DNA of 64,000 nt from Saccharothrix tamanrassetensis (GTDB lineage Bacteria > Actinomycetota > Actinomycetes > Mycobacteriales > Pseudonocardiaceae), in NCBI RefSeq assembly GCF_014203665.1, contig NZ_JACHJN010000010.1:62001-126000 (forward strand), read 5' to 3'. The first letter of the stretch is position 1, and each line of letters opens with the position of its first letter. A program made the translations under genes and the position numbers. Shown piece by piece: positions 8,481 to 20,662 of the stretch. A model generated the notes under the pieces. The model was not told the DNA's origin. It was given only the letters and a program-made list of their open reading frames with translations, and did not search any database.

Positions 8481-8984
8481 ATGACGACCTGGTCGATACC
8501 GCGGACCACCACCGGCGCTGAACGCCGTTTGCTGGAGGTCATGCTCGACCGCAACCGGGCCGAGTTGATCAACACGGTGCGCGGGCTGTCCGAAGCAGAG
8601 GCCCGCCGCCGCCTCGTCGCGTCGCCGACCACCCCGATCGGATTGCTCAAGCACGCCGCGGTCGCCGAACGGATCTGGTTCCAGCACGTCCTGGGAGGCG
8701 TCCCGAAGAGCGAGTGCGATGGCGGCACGACGGCCGGTGACACCAGTTTCATCGTCGGCGACAACGAGACCGTGGCCGACGTGATCGCCGAGTTCGAGCG
8801 CGCCGGCGAGCGCTCGCGCGTGATCGCCGCCGAGTTCGACCTCGACCACACCACGACACACCCCGACCTCGGCGACGTGAACCTGAGGTTCATCTACCTG
8901 CTCATCATGGAGGACTTCGCGCGTCATGCCGGCCACGGCGACATCCTCCGCGAGCAGATCGAACAATCCGCCCAGCGGCGGTAG
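8481..8984 (+). CDS. DinB-family (DUF664) protein
   Basis: 167-residue cytosolic four-helix-bundle protein of the DinB/DUF664 group: N-terminal helix RNRAELINTVRGLSEAEARRR, then TTPIGLLKHAAVAERIWFQHVL with the first metal-ligand His, and a C-terminal IYLLIMEDFARHAGHGDILREQI with the two further His residues. Members include metal-dependent transferases that use bacillithiol or mycothiol, and many uncharacterised proteins; in an actinomycete a mycothiol S-transferase is a reasonable guess. ATG 8481 follows GGAG at about 7 bases; an ATG at 8469 would add 4 residues. Confidence 0.85.
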   Translation: MTTWSIPRTTTGAERRLLEVMLDRNRAELINTVRGLSEAEARRRLVASPTTPIGLLKHAAVAERIWFQHVLGGVPKSECDGGTTAGDTSFIVGDNETVADVIAEFERAGERSRVIAAEFDLDHTTTHPDLGDVNLRFIYLLIMEDFARHAGHGDILREQIEQSAQRR

Positions 8985-9133
8985 TCGCGGCCCCGCAGCG
9001 CGCGGAACGTCGTGGCAACCTGTGCAAGATCCGGGGAGCCGGCACCGGGCCGGTTCGGCGGCCGGGTGGTGGCGCGCGAGGACCTGGGCAGGCCACCGTC
9101 TGCGCGGCCACCGGTCGACATTGCCGCGCCCAC

Positions 9134-9186
9134 GATCACGTCGTACGTGTGATCAGTCCACAGGTGGTATTCGCAGGTGGTATTCG
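9134..9186. repeat. Inverted repeat plus 13-bp tandem duplication
   Basis: GATCAC (9134-9139) and GTGATC (9149-9154) form an inverted repeat with a 9-base spacer. Immediately after, CAGGTGGTATTCG is repeated exactly twice (9161-9173, 9174-9186). They lie 75-130 bases upstream of the serine hydrolase gene and may be its control region. The rest of 8985-9261 shows nothing else. Confidence 0.45.
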
Positions 9187-9261
9187 TAGGAGTGAACTGC
9201 GCGTGACTCAGGCGGTCAGCGGGATCCGCGGTGATCGCACAAGACGAATCGGGGACGCTTG

Positions 9262-10380
9262 ATGCCGCTCACCGTCGAAGGAACCACCGCTCCCGGCTTC
9301 GAACGGGTGGCGGAAGTGTTCGGCGCGGGAGGCGACGCGCCCGCGCAGTGCTGCGCCTACCTGGACGGCAAGCCGGTGGTGGACCTGTGGCGCGGTCAAC
9401 CCGAGGACGCCATCCAGGTGGTGTTCTCGGCGACCAAGGGTGCCACCGCCGCGTGCGCGAACCTGCTGGTGCAGCGCGGACGACTCGACCTGGACGCGCC
9501 GGTCACCGACTACTGGCCGGAGTACGGCCGGCGCGGCAAGGAGTCGACGCTCGTCCGGTGGGTGTTGACGCACCGGGCGGGCGTGCTGGCCCCCGAGCCG
9601 GGGTTGACGTTCGACGACGTGACCGACTGGGCGACCGTGACCGAGGCGCTGGCCGCCGCCGAGCCGGCGTGGCAGCCGGGTACCGCCTACGGCTACCACG
9701 CGCAGTCGTTCGGCTGGCTGGTCGGCGAGCTGGTGCGGCGGGTGGACGGCCGGGGGCTGGGGAGGTTCTTCGCCGAGGAGATCGCCGCGCCCGCGCGCGC
9801 CGACTTCTGGATCGGGTTGCCCGAGTCCGAGGAGCACCGGCTGGCCGAGGTGGTCACCGAGGCGCCGGACGTGCCGGAGGGCATGGGCGACGTGGACATG
9901 TCGGCGTTCATCGGCCCGTACCTGATGACGGCGTTCACGTTGAACGGGGCGATCCCCGACGACGCCGTGAAGGCCGCCGCCGACCGCCGCTACCGGGCGG
10001 CCGGGATCGGCGCTTCGGGCGGTGTGTCCGACGCGCGCGGCCTGGCCCGGATGTACGCGTGGCTGCTGGACGAGTTCACGCCGGAGACGATCGCCGACAT
10101 CCTGCGGCCCGAGACGCAGGGGCCCGACCGCGTGCTGTCCACCCCCGCGTTCCCGGTGGAGCAGCGTTTCGGGCGCGGCTTCGTGGTGCACCCGCACCAC
10201 GACCCGACCGTCGACGCGACGACCTTCGGCCACGAGGGGGTCGGCGGCACCACCGCGTTCGCCGACCCGGCCCGTCGGCTGGCGTTCGGGTACACCACCA
10301 CGCAGGTGGTCCCCGGGCCTCCGGGCATCGACGAACGGGTGAAGCCGATCATCGGTGCCGTCTACGACGCGCTGGACTGA
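9262..10380 (+). CDS. Beta-lactamase-fold serine hydrolase (EstB-like)
   Basis: 372-residue cytosolic enzyme of the class C beta-lactamase/esterase family. The catalytic S56-A-T-K59 (SxxK) is clear, the Tyr motif is YGYHAQS near residue 143-149, and the third motif is HEGVGG near 325. There is no signal peptide, so hydrolysis of an ester or peptide inside the cell is more likely than antibiotic resistance. ATG 9262 is preceded by GGGGA; a TTG directly before it would add one residue. The gene converges on the PH-domain gene. Confidence 0.88.
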   Translation: MPLTVEGTTAPGFERVAEVFGAGGDAPAQCCAYLDGKPVVDLWRGQPEDAIQVVFSATKGATAACANLLVQRGRLDLDAPVTDYWPEYGRRGKESTLVRWVLTHRAGVLAPEPGLTFDDVTDWATVTEALAAAEPAWQPGTAYGYHAQSFGWLVGELVRRVDGRGLGRFFAEEIAAPARADFWIGLPESEEHRLAEVVTEAPDVPEGMGDVDMSAFIGPYLMTAFTLNGAIPDDAVKAAADRRYRAAGIGASGGVSDARGLARMYAWLLDEFTPETIADILRPETQGPDRVLSTPAFPVEQRFGRGFVVHPHHDPTVDATTFGHEGVGGTTAFADPARRLAFGYTTTQVVPGPPGIDERVKPIIGAVYDALD

Positions 10381-10456
10381 CCCGACGTAAGGGCCTTTCC
10401 AGCGGCACGGTCTTCCCGGACAGCGGCCACGCCGGGGCGGCGTCCGGCGGGTCCGT

Positions 10457-13258
<2,802 letters not shown>

Positions 13259-13268
13259 CGTTCCTCCT

Positions 13269-14438
13269 CTAGCGTGCGGCCACGGCGGACACCCGCACGT
13301 CCGGTCCGCACATAGTGACCTGCTCCACGACCAAACCCACAGCGTCGGTGATGGTCGACACCCCGGCACCCCGCAGTGCGGTCGGTCCGTCCCCCAGCAG
13401 CTTCGGCGCGATGTAGGCGAGCACCCGGTCGATCCGGCCCGCCCGCGCGAACGCACCCGCCAGCGTAGGCCCGCCCTCCAGCAGCACGTCCACCACACCG
13501 CGCCGGGCGAGTTCGGCCAGCACCGCGTCGGGGTCGTGCGTGCGCAGGTGCAGCGTCTCGGCCTCGTCGTCCAGGACGCGCGCTCCCGGCGGCAACTCGC
13601 TGGTGCCCACGACAACCCGCAACGGCTGCCGGGTCACGCCTGTTCCCCGCGCGGTCAACCTCGGGTCGTCCGCGCGGACCGTGCCGGTGCCGACCACGAT
13701 CGCGTCGATCGTGGTGCGCATCCGGTGGACCTCGGCGCGGGACTCCGCGGAGCTGATCCACCGGCTGGTGCCGTCCCGGGCTGCGGTGCGGCCGTCCAGG
13801 GTGGCGGCGTACTTCCAGGTCACGTGCGGGCGGCCGGTGCGGGCGAAGTGCAGCCAGGCCCGCAGCGGCTCGACCGGGGTGGGCAGGTGCCCGGTGGCGA
13901 CCCCGGCGGCGCGCAGCACGGCGGCTCCCCCGGCGGCTTTCGGGTTCGGGTCGGCGTGGGCGTAGACGACCCTCGCCACGCCCGCGGCGAGCAGGGCTTC
14001 GGTGCAGGGCGGGGTGCGGCCGTGGTGGGCGCAGGGTTCGAGGGTGACCACGGCGGTGCCGCCACGGGCCCGTTCACCGGCTTCGGCGAGCGCCACGACC
14101 TCGGCGTGCGCCTGGCCGGGCGGCCGGGTCGCGCCCGTGCCGACCACCTCGCCGTCCGCCGACAGGACGACCGCGCCCACCGGTGGGTTCGGGCTCGTGG
14201 TGCCGTGGACCCGCGCGCTCGCCTCGACGGCCAGGGCCATCGCCTCGACGGCGGTCGGCTTCGCCCGGCCGGTGGGCACGTCGCTTCGGGATCCACCGCC
14301 TTCGGCCGTCCGGGAGCCGGCTCCGCCTCGTGGGTCGCTGCCGGTTCGCGACTCGCTGTCGGTTTGTGGGTGGCCGCCGGTCCGCGAGTCGCCGCCGGTT
14401 CGCGGGTCGATTCCGGCGGGCGCGTCGTCCGGGATCAC
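13269..14438 (-). CDS. ribD: Riboflavin biosynthesis deaminase/reductase with low-complexity N-terminus
   Basis: 389-residue bifunctional enzyme. The deaminase domain (about 60-200) shows [14 protein letters not shown] and [14 protein letters not shown], the H/C/C zinc site. The reductase domain (about 205-389) shows [34 protein letters not shown] and [13 protein letters not shown]. Residues 1-58 are an unusual extension rich in RTGG, DSR and DPR, encoded by imperfect DNA repeats. The GTG at 14438 overlaps the rpe stop (GTGA), which supports this start; an internal GTG (VPTGRAKP) near residue 54 would give the usual family length. Confidence 0.92.
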   Translation of the reverse strand: MIPDDAPAGIDPRTGGDSRTGGHPQTDSESRTGSDPRGGAGSRTAEGGGSRSDVPTGRAKPTAVEAMALAVEASARVHGTTSPNPPVGAVVLSADGEVVGTGATRPPGQAHAEVVALAEAGERARGGTAVVTLEPCAHHGRTPPCTEALLAAGVARVVYAHADPNPKAAGGAAVLRAAGVATGHLPTPVEPLRAWLHFARTGRPHVTWKYAATLDGRTAARDGTSRWISSAESRAEVHRMRTTIDAIVVGTGTVRADDPRLTARGTGVTRQPLRVVVGTSELPPGARVLDDEAETLHLRTHDPDAVLAELARRGVVDVLLEGGPTLAGAFARAGRIDRVLAYIAPKLLGDGPTALRGAGVSTITDAVGLVVEQVTMCGPDVRVSAVAAR

Positions 14439-15109
14439 CGTGCGGGGGACGCCTGGGCGGCCTGGGCGCGCAGGCGCGCGACGGCCTGGCCCGGATCGGT
14501 GGCGTCGTAGACCGCGGAGCCGGCCACGAAGCAGTCCACCCCGGCCTCGGCGGCCTGCTCGATGGTGTCCGCGTTGATGCCGCCGTCGATCTCCACGACC
14601 AGCCTCAGGTGGCCGGTGTCGACCAGGCGGCGGGCGGTGCGGGCCTTGTCCAGCACGTCCGCCATGAACTTCTGACCGCCGAAACCGGGCTCGACCGACA
14701 TCACCAGCAGCGTGTCGTAGTGCTTGAGCACGTCCACGTACGGCTCGATGGGGGTGCCCGGCTTCAGCGACAACCCGGCCTTCGCCCCGGCCGCCCGCAG
14801 GTTCTTGGCCAGCTGCACCGGGTCCGCGGCGGCTTCCGCGTGCACCGTCACGTTGTACGCCCCGGCCTCCGCGTAGCCGATGGCCCAGCGGTCCGGGTCC
14901 TCGATCATCAGGTGGCAGTCCAGCGGGATGTCGGTGGCGCGGAGCAGCGACTTCACCACCGGCAGGCCGATGGTGAGGTTGGGCACGAAGTGCGCGTCCA
15001 TGACGTCCACGTGCAGCCAGTCCGCGCCGGACACGGCAGCGGCCTCTTCGGCGAGGCGGGCGAAGTCGGCGGACAGGATGCTCGGGGCGATCATCGGCTG
15101 GTGGACCAC
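14435..15109 (-). CDS. rpe: Ribulose-phosphate 3-epimerase
   Basis: 224-residue TIM-barrel enzyme of the pentose phosphate pathway that interconverts ribulose 5-phosphate and xylulose 5-phosphate. Visible motifs are [26 protein letters not shown] (catalytic Asp and metal-ligand His), [20 protein letters not shown] and VVEIDGGIN. It heads the riboflavin operon, which fits because ribulose 5-phosphate is the RibB substrate. The start is GTG at 15109 or ATG at 15094; neither has a clear ribosome binding site, so a leaderless transcript is possible. Confidence 0.96.
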   Translation of the reverse strand: MVHQPMIAPSILSADFARLAEEAAAVSGADWLHVDVMDAHFVPNLTIGLPVVKSLLRATDIPLDCHLMIEDPDRWAIGYAEAGAYNVTVHAEAAADPVQLAKNLRAAGAKAGLSLKPGTPIEPYVDVLKHYDTLLVMSVEPGFGGQKFMADVLDKARTARRLVDTGHLRLVVEIDGGINADTIEQAAEAGVDCFVAGSAVYDATDPGQAVARLRAQAAQASPAR

Positions 15110-15292
15110 GGGCAGTCAGTCTAGGGTTCCGCGATCGTCCGGACCTGCCGGGGAGTCATATTTCACCCCGGCTACCCGATCACGCGGTTTTCCCGGTTCC
15201 ACCGGCCTTTTTCCGACTACTCACGCGGGTAGTTCCCCCACCGGCCGGGCGGCATTACCTTCGTCGCGGGGCAGAACTGGGGAGTGCTGGGG

Positions 15293-15934
15293 ATGAAGGC
15301 CGAATTGAGCCACCGGATCGCACTCGTGACCGGCGCGTGCACACCGCTCGGGGTCGAGGTGGTGGAGTGGCTCGCCCGGCAGGGCGCACTGGTCGCGGCC
15401 GTGGACAGCGACGGCGCCCGGCTCGCGGACCTCGTCGAGCGGTGGCAGGCCGAGGGACTGCGGATCGCGGGCAGGCAGATCGACGTGACCTCCAGCGCCG
15501 CCGTGGACGCGCTGGTGGACCAGGTGGAGCGGGAGTTCGGGCCGATCGACGCCCTGGTCGCCACGGCGGGCGCGCTGCGGCCCGGCCCCGCGCTGTCGAT
15601 CACCGACGAGGACTGGTCGCACAGCTTCGCGGTGAACGCCGACGGCGTGTTCCACGTCTCCCGCGCGGTGGCGACCCGGATGGTCGGGCGCGAGCACGGG
15701 ACGATCGTGATGGTCGCCGCGCACACCGCCGCCGTGCCGCGGTCGAACGTGGCGGCCTACGCGGCTTACGCGGCTTCACGAGCTGCTGCGGTGGTCTACA
15801 CGGAGTGCCTGGCCGTGGAGGTCGCGACGCGGGGCGTGCACTGCGCGGTGATCGCGCCGGACGACGCGTGCCGGGTGGTGGACGAGGTGCGCTTCCTGCT
15901 CGCCGACACCGTCTCCCACCCCCGGTCGGCCTGA
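15293..15934 (+). CDS. Divergent short-chain dehydrogenase (EntA/DhbA-like)
   Basis: 213-residue SDR fold. The nucleotide-binding motif is TGACTPLG instead of TGxxxGIG, and ATAGAL replaces NNAG. Around the active site the classical Ser is not evident (MVAAHTAAVPRS) and YxxxK reads YAASR, preceded by a 9-bp tandem duplication giving AAYAAYAAS. The closest classical pattern is that of 2,3-dihydro-2,3-dihydroxybenzoate dehydrogenases (AAHVPR...AAYxxSK). The changes suggest altered or lost catalysis. ATG 15293 has GGGGAG about 9 bases upstream. It is the only plus-strand gene in this stretch; no siderophore genes are nearby. Confidence 0.78.
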   Translation: MKAELSHRIALVTGACTPLGVEVVEWLARQGALVAAVDSDGARLADLVERWQAEGLRIAGRQIDVTSSAAVDALVDQVEREFGPIDALVATAGALRPGPALSITDEDWSHSFAVNADGVFHVSRAVATRMVGREHGTIVMVAAHTAAVPRSNVAAYAAYAASRAAAVVYTECLAVEVATRGVHCAVIAPDDACRVVDEVRFLLADTVSHPRSA

Positions 15935-16037
15935 CCAGCCCGCAATCAGCCCGACCAGCCGGCAGTCGGCCCGACCAGCCGCGAGCTGCCAGTCGGCAGT
16001 CGACTGCGGCGCGGCCACGGGCCGGCTCGTCCGGACC

Positions 16038-18587
16038 TCAGACCTCGGCGTGCTCCTGCCCGTGGACCAGTCGCGCCAGCTCCACCCTCGAACTGATCCC
16101 GAGCTTCTTGAAGATCCCCCGCAGGTGGTAGTTCACCGTGTGCGGGGACAGGAACAGCTGCTTGGCGACCTGCCGGTTGGTCAGCCCCGCGCCCACCAGC
16201 CGGGCGATGTCGCGTTCCGGCTCGGACAGCCGCCGCCACTCCTCCCCCGCACCGCCGGGAACCGCCACGCAGGAAGGCGCCCCACCCGGAGCTGCCCCAC
16301 CCGAGGCTGCCCCGGCCGGAACGCCGATCCGGCGACGCAGTCGGGACGCCTCGCCGTCCGCGCCCATCCGCTCGAAGATCCGCACCGCGAGCATGGCGTG
16401 CGCCTCGGCCCGTTCCGCCTGCCCGTCCTCGGCCAGCAGCAGCGCCAGGTCCTCGTTCGCGTTCGCCTTGGCCCACGGATGGCGGTACCGCCCGACGACG
16501 GTCAGCAACGCCTCCTCGTCCCGCTCCACCAGCGCACGGGCATGGGCGGCACCCACCGACACGGCCGCGAAACCGGGGTTGTCCGCCGCCAACTCCTCCA
16601 CCGCACCGACCACGACACCCGCCAGCCGGCGGTCCCCGGCGGTCAGCGCGCGTCGCACCAACCACGGGGCGGCGCCGGGCTCCTCGATCAGCATCCGGCG
16701 GGCGCCGTCCAGGTCGGCCATGCGTGCGCGGGCCAGTTCCGACGCCCGGTCCGGACCGCCCTGCGCGTCGGCCAGCAGCAGCTCCACCCAGTCGTACTGC
16801 CCGGAGTGCAGCACGGCCTCGCCGCCCGCCAAGTCCCCCCGGTACCGACGCACGTGCTCGGCCGCCGCCGGGACGTCGCCCCGGTGCAGGGCCAGGGTCG
16901 CCAGCACGGTCGACGCGAGCGGCACGAGCAGGCGCAGGCCCCGGTCGCGGGCGGTGGACATGCCGGCGTGGGCGGCGACCTGCGCCTGCGCGAGCTTGCC
17001 CGCCTGGGTCAGCACGCGGGCGCGGACGATCGTCCTGGCGGTGGGTGCGCCGGCCGTCACGGCCTCGTCGGTGTCCGGGCCGTCGTCGCGGACGAGCTGT
17101 TCCGCGCGGTCGAACTCGCCCACGGCGGACAGCCGCAGGGCGTGTGAGACGGTGGTGTGCGCCTGCCACCACGCGGTCGGCGGGTCCAGTTCCCAGCGGG
17201 TCGACTCGCGGCCCCAGTACATGGCCTCGGCGAGGTTGCCGGCGGTCCACTCCAGGCACGAGTGCACGGACGCGGCCATCACCACGTCGGCGTCGCTGGG
17301 CGCGCGGTCGCGGGCGGTGAGCACGGACAAGGCGTGTGCCCCGGCGCGCCGGCCGATGGCGAAGTAGAGGGCCACCAGGCGTCCGGCGGCGGCGAGTCGG
17401 CGCAGCGGTTCGGCCACGGCGGGGATGGCGAGGGCGTGCTCCGTCTCGGCCACCGCGTCGGCGGGGCGGCCGTCGGCGAGCAGGATGCCGGCCAGCGCGG
17501 TGTGCAGCTCGGCGGCGGGACCGGCGGGCGGGTGGCGGGCGAGGCTGTCGCGGGCCGTCGCGATGGCGGCGCCGAGCCTGCCGCTCGCGGCCAGGGTCCG
17601 CACGCTGTGCACGGCGGTGGTTCCCAGGTCCTCGGGTCGGTCGTCGGCGGCGGGTCGGGAGAGGTCGCGGCTCGACGTGCGGAGCACCGCCGCGTCGTGC
17701 CGCAGCGCGTGCAGCACGGACTCCGGGATCGACTCGACGACGGCCCGCCAGCCCAGCGCGGAGCCGAACTCCAGGCGTTCGTCGATGCCCACCACCAGGC
17801 CGGACGCGAGCACCTCGTCCACCGCCAGCAGCAGTGCGGCCGTGGTCTCGCCCATCATCGCGGCGACGTCGTTGAGCAGGAACGACCTGCCGATGACCGC
17901 CGCGACGCGCAGCAGCTGGGTGGCCTTCGCCGACAGCAGGTCCACCTGGCCGGCGACCAGGCCGCGCACCCGGTGCGGCAGCCGGTCGCCGCGCAGCCGA
18001 GCCGTGCCGTCCCGCACGTCGAGCCGGTCCTCCTCGCGCAGACCGGTGATCAGCTCGGTGATCAGCCGGGGATTGCCGCCGGCGGACGCGACCAGCGCGC
18101 CGAGGCCCGCACCGGGTGACGCGCCGAGCATGTCGGCCAACATCCGGTCGACCACGTCACCGCCCACCGGCCCGAGGTCGAGCACGTCGCCGTGGACGGG
18201 CAGGGCGCGGCGGATCTCGACGCCCGCGTGCGCGCCGGTCAGGGCGAAGAGGGCGGTGACGCGGTGTTCGCGCAGTCGCGGCAGCAGGGCGAGGACGGCG
18301 GACGGGTCCTTGTGCGCGTGGTCCACCGCGACCAGCGGTCGGGCGGCCGGGTCGTGTTCGGCGTCGTCCACGGCTCGGGCGAGGTCGGCGGAGCCTGCCA
18401 CCTGCTCACCGTCGACCAGCACGACGGCGTAGCCGCGGTCACGGGCGGCGCCGACCGCCTCGTGCAGCAGGAGGGTCTTGCCGGAGCACGGCGGGCCGTC
18501 GATGGCCAGCAGGCCACCGGGCGCGGACAGGAAGCGGAGAACCGAAGCCCATTCACGATCCCGGCCGTACAATTTCGACACATTCAA
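16038..18587 (-). CDS. LuxR-family ATPase regulator (LAL type)
   Basis: 849-residue large ATP-binding LuxR regulator. Residues 31-38 are a Walker A motif (GPPCSGKT); PLVAVDHAHKD is the Walker B candidate. The middle (about 330-740) is helical repeats. A Gly/Ala/Pro linker leads to a C-terminal LuxR helix-turn-helix (LSEPERDIARLVGAGLTNRQ, then SPHTVNYHLRGIFKKLGI). Such proteins often activate secondary-metabolite or sugar genes on a signal. The start is uncertain: TTG 18587 or GTG 18581, with no clear ribosome binding site. The 103 bases up to the convergent SDR gene hold repeats of CCCGACCAGCC. Confidence 0.87.
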   Translation of the reverse strand: MNVSKLYGRDREWASVLRFLSAPGGLLAIDGPPCSGKTLLLHEAVGAARDRGYAVVLVDGEQVAGSADLARAVDDAEHDPAARPLVAVDHAHKDPSAVLALLPRLREHRVTALFALTGAHAGVEIRRALPVHGDVLDLGPVGGDVVDRMLADMLGASPGAGLGALVASAGGNPRLITELITGLREEDRLDVRDGTARLRGDRLPHRVRGLVAGQVDLLSAKATQLLRVAAVIGRSFLLNDVAAMMGETTAALLLAVDEVLASGLVVGIDERLEFGSALGWRAVVESIPESVLHALRHDAAVLRTSSRDLSRPAADDRPEDLGTTAVHSVRTLAASGRLGAAIATARDSLARHPPAGPAAELHTALAGILLADGRPADAVAETEHALAIPAVAEPLRRLAAAGRLVALYFAIGRRAGAHALSVLTARDRAPSDADVVMAASVHSCLEWTAGNLAEAMYWGRESTRWELDPPTAWWQAHTTVSHALRLSAVGEFDRAEQLVRDDGPDTDEAVTAGAPTARTIVRARVLTQAGKLAQAQVAAHAGMSTARDRGLRLLVPLASTVLATLALHRGDVPAAAEHVRRYRGDLAGGEAVLHSGQYDWVELLLADAQGGPDRASELARARMADLDGARRMLIEEPGAAPWLVRRALTAGDRRLAGVVVGAVEELAADNPGFAAVSVGAAHARALVERDEEALLTVVGRYRHPWAKANANEDLALLLAEDGQAERAEAHAMLAVRIFERMGADGEASRLRRRIGVPAGAASGGAAPGGAPSCVAVPGGAGEEWRRLSEPERDIARLVGAGLTNRQVAKQLFLSPHTVNYHLRGIFKKLGISSRVELARLVHGQEHAEV

Positions 18588-18617
18588 GACTGCTACGCGT
18601 CTCGTCCGGCTGTCAAT

Positions 18618-19136
18618 TCACGGCCTTTTGTCGAATGCGGCGAACGGCGCAACACCGGCGAGTTCTCCCAGCACTTCTTCAGGCCCTCCGCCGACCACCT
18701 TCACCCCGGCGGCGCGCAGCACCGCCAGATGGCCGTCATAGGCGGGATGACGGGATTGTTCCGCGCCCACCTGGGCGAGCACCACCATCGGCGCGCGCCG
18801 ACCCAGCGCTTCGGACAACACGGTCAGCGCCTGGTTGTCGCCGATGCCGAGGGCGAGTTTCGCGATGGAGTTCAGCGTCGCGGGCGCGAACACGAACGCG
18901 TCCGGCACCGGGTGCGGTTTGGGCTCGGACGGCAGCCGCGAGGTCCACCGGACCGGCAGGTCGGTCAGCGCCTCCAGCCGCGCGACCTCGGGTTCCAGCC
19001 AGCGGGCGGCGGTCGGGGTGAGCGTGACGGCGAGCCGCCAGCCCTGCCGGGCCAGCGGCTCGGCCAGGCCGGTCCGCAACCACCGCTCCACGCCGCCGCC
19101 GGCCGAGGCCACCAGACCGAGCACCGGCCGGGTCAC
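18618..19136 (-). CDS. Flavoprotein (HFCD family), 172 aa
   Basis: 172-residue flavin-dependent decarboxylase-like protein of the Flavoprotein/HFCD family (relatives: CoaC, EpiD/MrsD). Visible parts are the N-terminal strand and loop PVLGLVASAGGGVERWL, the flavin-site region PDAFVFAPATLNSIAKLALGIGDNQALT matching the PAxxNxxxK/A pattern, and MVVLAQVGAEQSRHP in the substrate loop. The usual active-site His after the first helix is not obvious. The genuine CoaBC lies elsewhere in this window (30476-31714), so this is an extra paralogue. GTG 19136 is the likely start. It lies between the LAL regulator and rsmB, 98 bases from rsmB. Confidence 0.75.
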   Translation of the reverse strand: MTRPVLGLVASAGGGVERWLRTGLAEPLARQGWRLAVTLTPTAARWLEPEVARLEALTDLPVRWTSRLPSEPKPHPVPDAFVFAPATLNSIAKLALGIGDNQALTVLSEALGRRAPMVVLAQVGAEQSRHPAYDGHLAVLRAAGVKVVGGGPEEVLGELAGVAPFAAFDKRP

Positions 19137-19234
19137 CGCGGACCGTCCGCGCCGCCACCTGCCGAACCGCTCACCAAGCCGACAACCCCCGTGCCGCGGG
19201 AGATCGTCGAACGATCCGGCAGGGTGCGCACCGC

Positions 19235-20662
19235 TCAGTCCGGCCGGCGCAGCAGGGCGCAGAACATCGCGTCCGTGCCGTGCAGGTGGGGCCACAGCTG
19301 GACCTGCGGCCCGTCGCCGAGATCCGGCACGCCGGGGAAGGACTCGCGGGTGTCCAGGCGTTCCGCGCCGGTCCGCCGCGCCACGTCCGCGACCACGCCG
19401 ACCGATTCCGACAGGTGCGGCGAGCACACCACGTACGCCACCACCCCGCCGGGGCGGACCAGTTCCAGCGCGGCGGTCAGCAGCTCGCGCTGCAACCGCG
19501 CCAGCGGGGCCACGTCCGACGGCTGCCGCCGCCACCGCGCCTCGGGACGACGCCGCAGCGCGCCCAGACCGGTGCACGGGGCGTCCACGAGCACGCGGTC
19601 GAAACCGCCCGCCGGCAGACCCGAGTCACGCCCGTCGGCCACGTGCAGGGTCACCGGGAGGTCGCCCAGCGCCTTGCGGATCAGCTCCGCGCGGTGCGGG
19701 GCCTTCTCCACCGCGTCCAGGGTCGCGCCGGACAACGACGCCAGCGCGCCCAGCATCACGGCCTTGCCCCCCGGGCCCGCGCACAGGTCCAGCCAACGCT
19801 CGTCGGGGCCCTCCAGCGGCGCGCGGGTCAGCGCCAGCGCGCACAGCTGGCTGCCCTCGTCCTGCACCGTCGCCAGCTTCTCCCGCACCGGGTCCAGGTC
19901 GCCCGGATCGCCCGCGCCGGGCTCCAGGTGCACCCCGTACGGCGAGTACGGCGCGGCGTCGCCGCCGGTCATCGCGGCCAGCTCGTCGGCGCTGCACTCC
20001 CCCGGCCGGGCCGCCAGGTGCACGGCGGGCCGGGAGTCGTCGGCCACCAGCGCGTCCCGCAGCGGCTCGCCGCGGCTGCCCAGCGCCTCCGCGAACGCTT
20101 GCGCGATCCACCTCGGGTGCGCGTTGGACATCGCCAGGTAGCCGATCGGGTCGGTCTCCTCGTCCGGCGCGACCTCGTCGATCCAGCCGGCCTCGTCCTG
20201 CGCGGTCACCCGGCGCAGCACCGCGTTGGCGAACCCGGCCGCGCCGGAGCCCAGCTCCGCGCGCACCAGGTCCACCGTGGACGCGACCGCCGCGTGCGGC
20301 GGGATGCGCGTGCGCAGCAGCTGGTACGCGCCCATCCGCAACGCGTCCAGCACCGAGCCGTCCACTTCGGACAGCGGCCGGTCGGAGCACGCGGTCAGGA
20401 TCGCGTCGAGCAGGCCCTGCGCCCGCGACGTGCCGTAGGCGAGTTCGGTGGCCAGTGCGGCGTCCCGGCCGGTGATCCGGCGGTCCCGCAGCAGACCGGG
20501 CAGCACCAGGTTGGCGTAGGCGTCCCGCTGCCGGACCGCGCGCAGCGTGTCCAGCGCGGCGAGCCGGGCCGGGTCCTCCACCGGGGGCCGGGCCGGGCCG
20601 GTGCGCCGACGCGGCGGGTGCGGCCGGCGGGGACGGGACGGACGCGAGGAACGCTCGGTCAT
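19235..20662 (-). CDS. rsmB: 16S rRNA (cytosine-C5) methyltransferase RsmB
   Basis: 475 residues. An N-terminal NusB-like RNA-binding domain (about 30-165: [20 protein letters not shown]) is followed by a SAM-dependent methyltransferase domain ([41 protein letters not shown] with the PC cysteine; [14 protein letters not shown] with the second active-site Cys). It methylates C967-equivalent of 16S rRNA. The basic N-terminal 25 residues are an Arg/Pro extension. The ATG overlaps the fmt stop (ATGA), consistent with the def-fmt-rsmB operon. Confidence 0.95.
   Translation of the reverse strand: MTERSSRPSRPRRPHPPRRRTGPARPPVEDPARLAALDTLRAVRQRDAYANLVLPGLLRDRRITGRDAALATELAYGTSRAQGLLDAILTACSDRPLSEVDGSVLDALRMGAYQLLRTRIPPHAAVASTVDLVRAELGSGAAGFANAVLRRVTAQDEAGWIDEVAPDEETDPIGYLAMSNAHPRWIAQAFAEALGSRGEPLRDALVADDSRPAVHLAARPGECSADELAAMTGGDAAPYSPYGVHLEPGAGDPGDLDPVREKLATVQDEGSQLCALALTRAPLEGPDERWLDLCAGPGGKAVMLGALASLSGATLDAVEKAPHRAELIRKALGDLPVTLHVADGRDSGLPAGGFDRVLVDAPCTGLGALRRRPEARWRRQPSDVAPLARLQRELLTAALELVRPGGVVAYVVCSPHLSESVGVVADVARRTGAERLDTRESFPGVPDLGDGPQVQLWPHLHGTDAMFCALLRRPD

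Noticed and set aside
8165..8893. 242-residue minus-strand frame antisense to the DinB gene
   Set aside because: The DinB frame on the plus strand has family motifs and a ribosome binding site; this frame has neither.
9262..10380. Antibiotic-resistance beta-lactamase
   Set aside because: The SxxK fold is present but there is no signal peptide and the motifs fit EstB-like esterases better.
15293..15934. 2,3-dihydroxybenzoate siderophore cluster
   Set aside because: Only the EntA-like SDR is present; no isochorismate synthase, NRPS or transporter is near, and its active site is altered.
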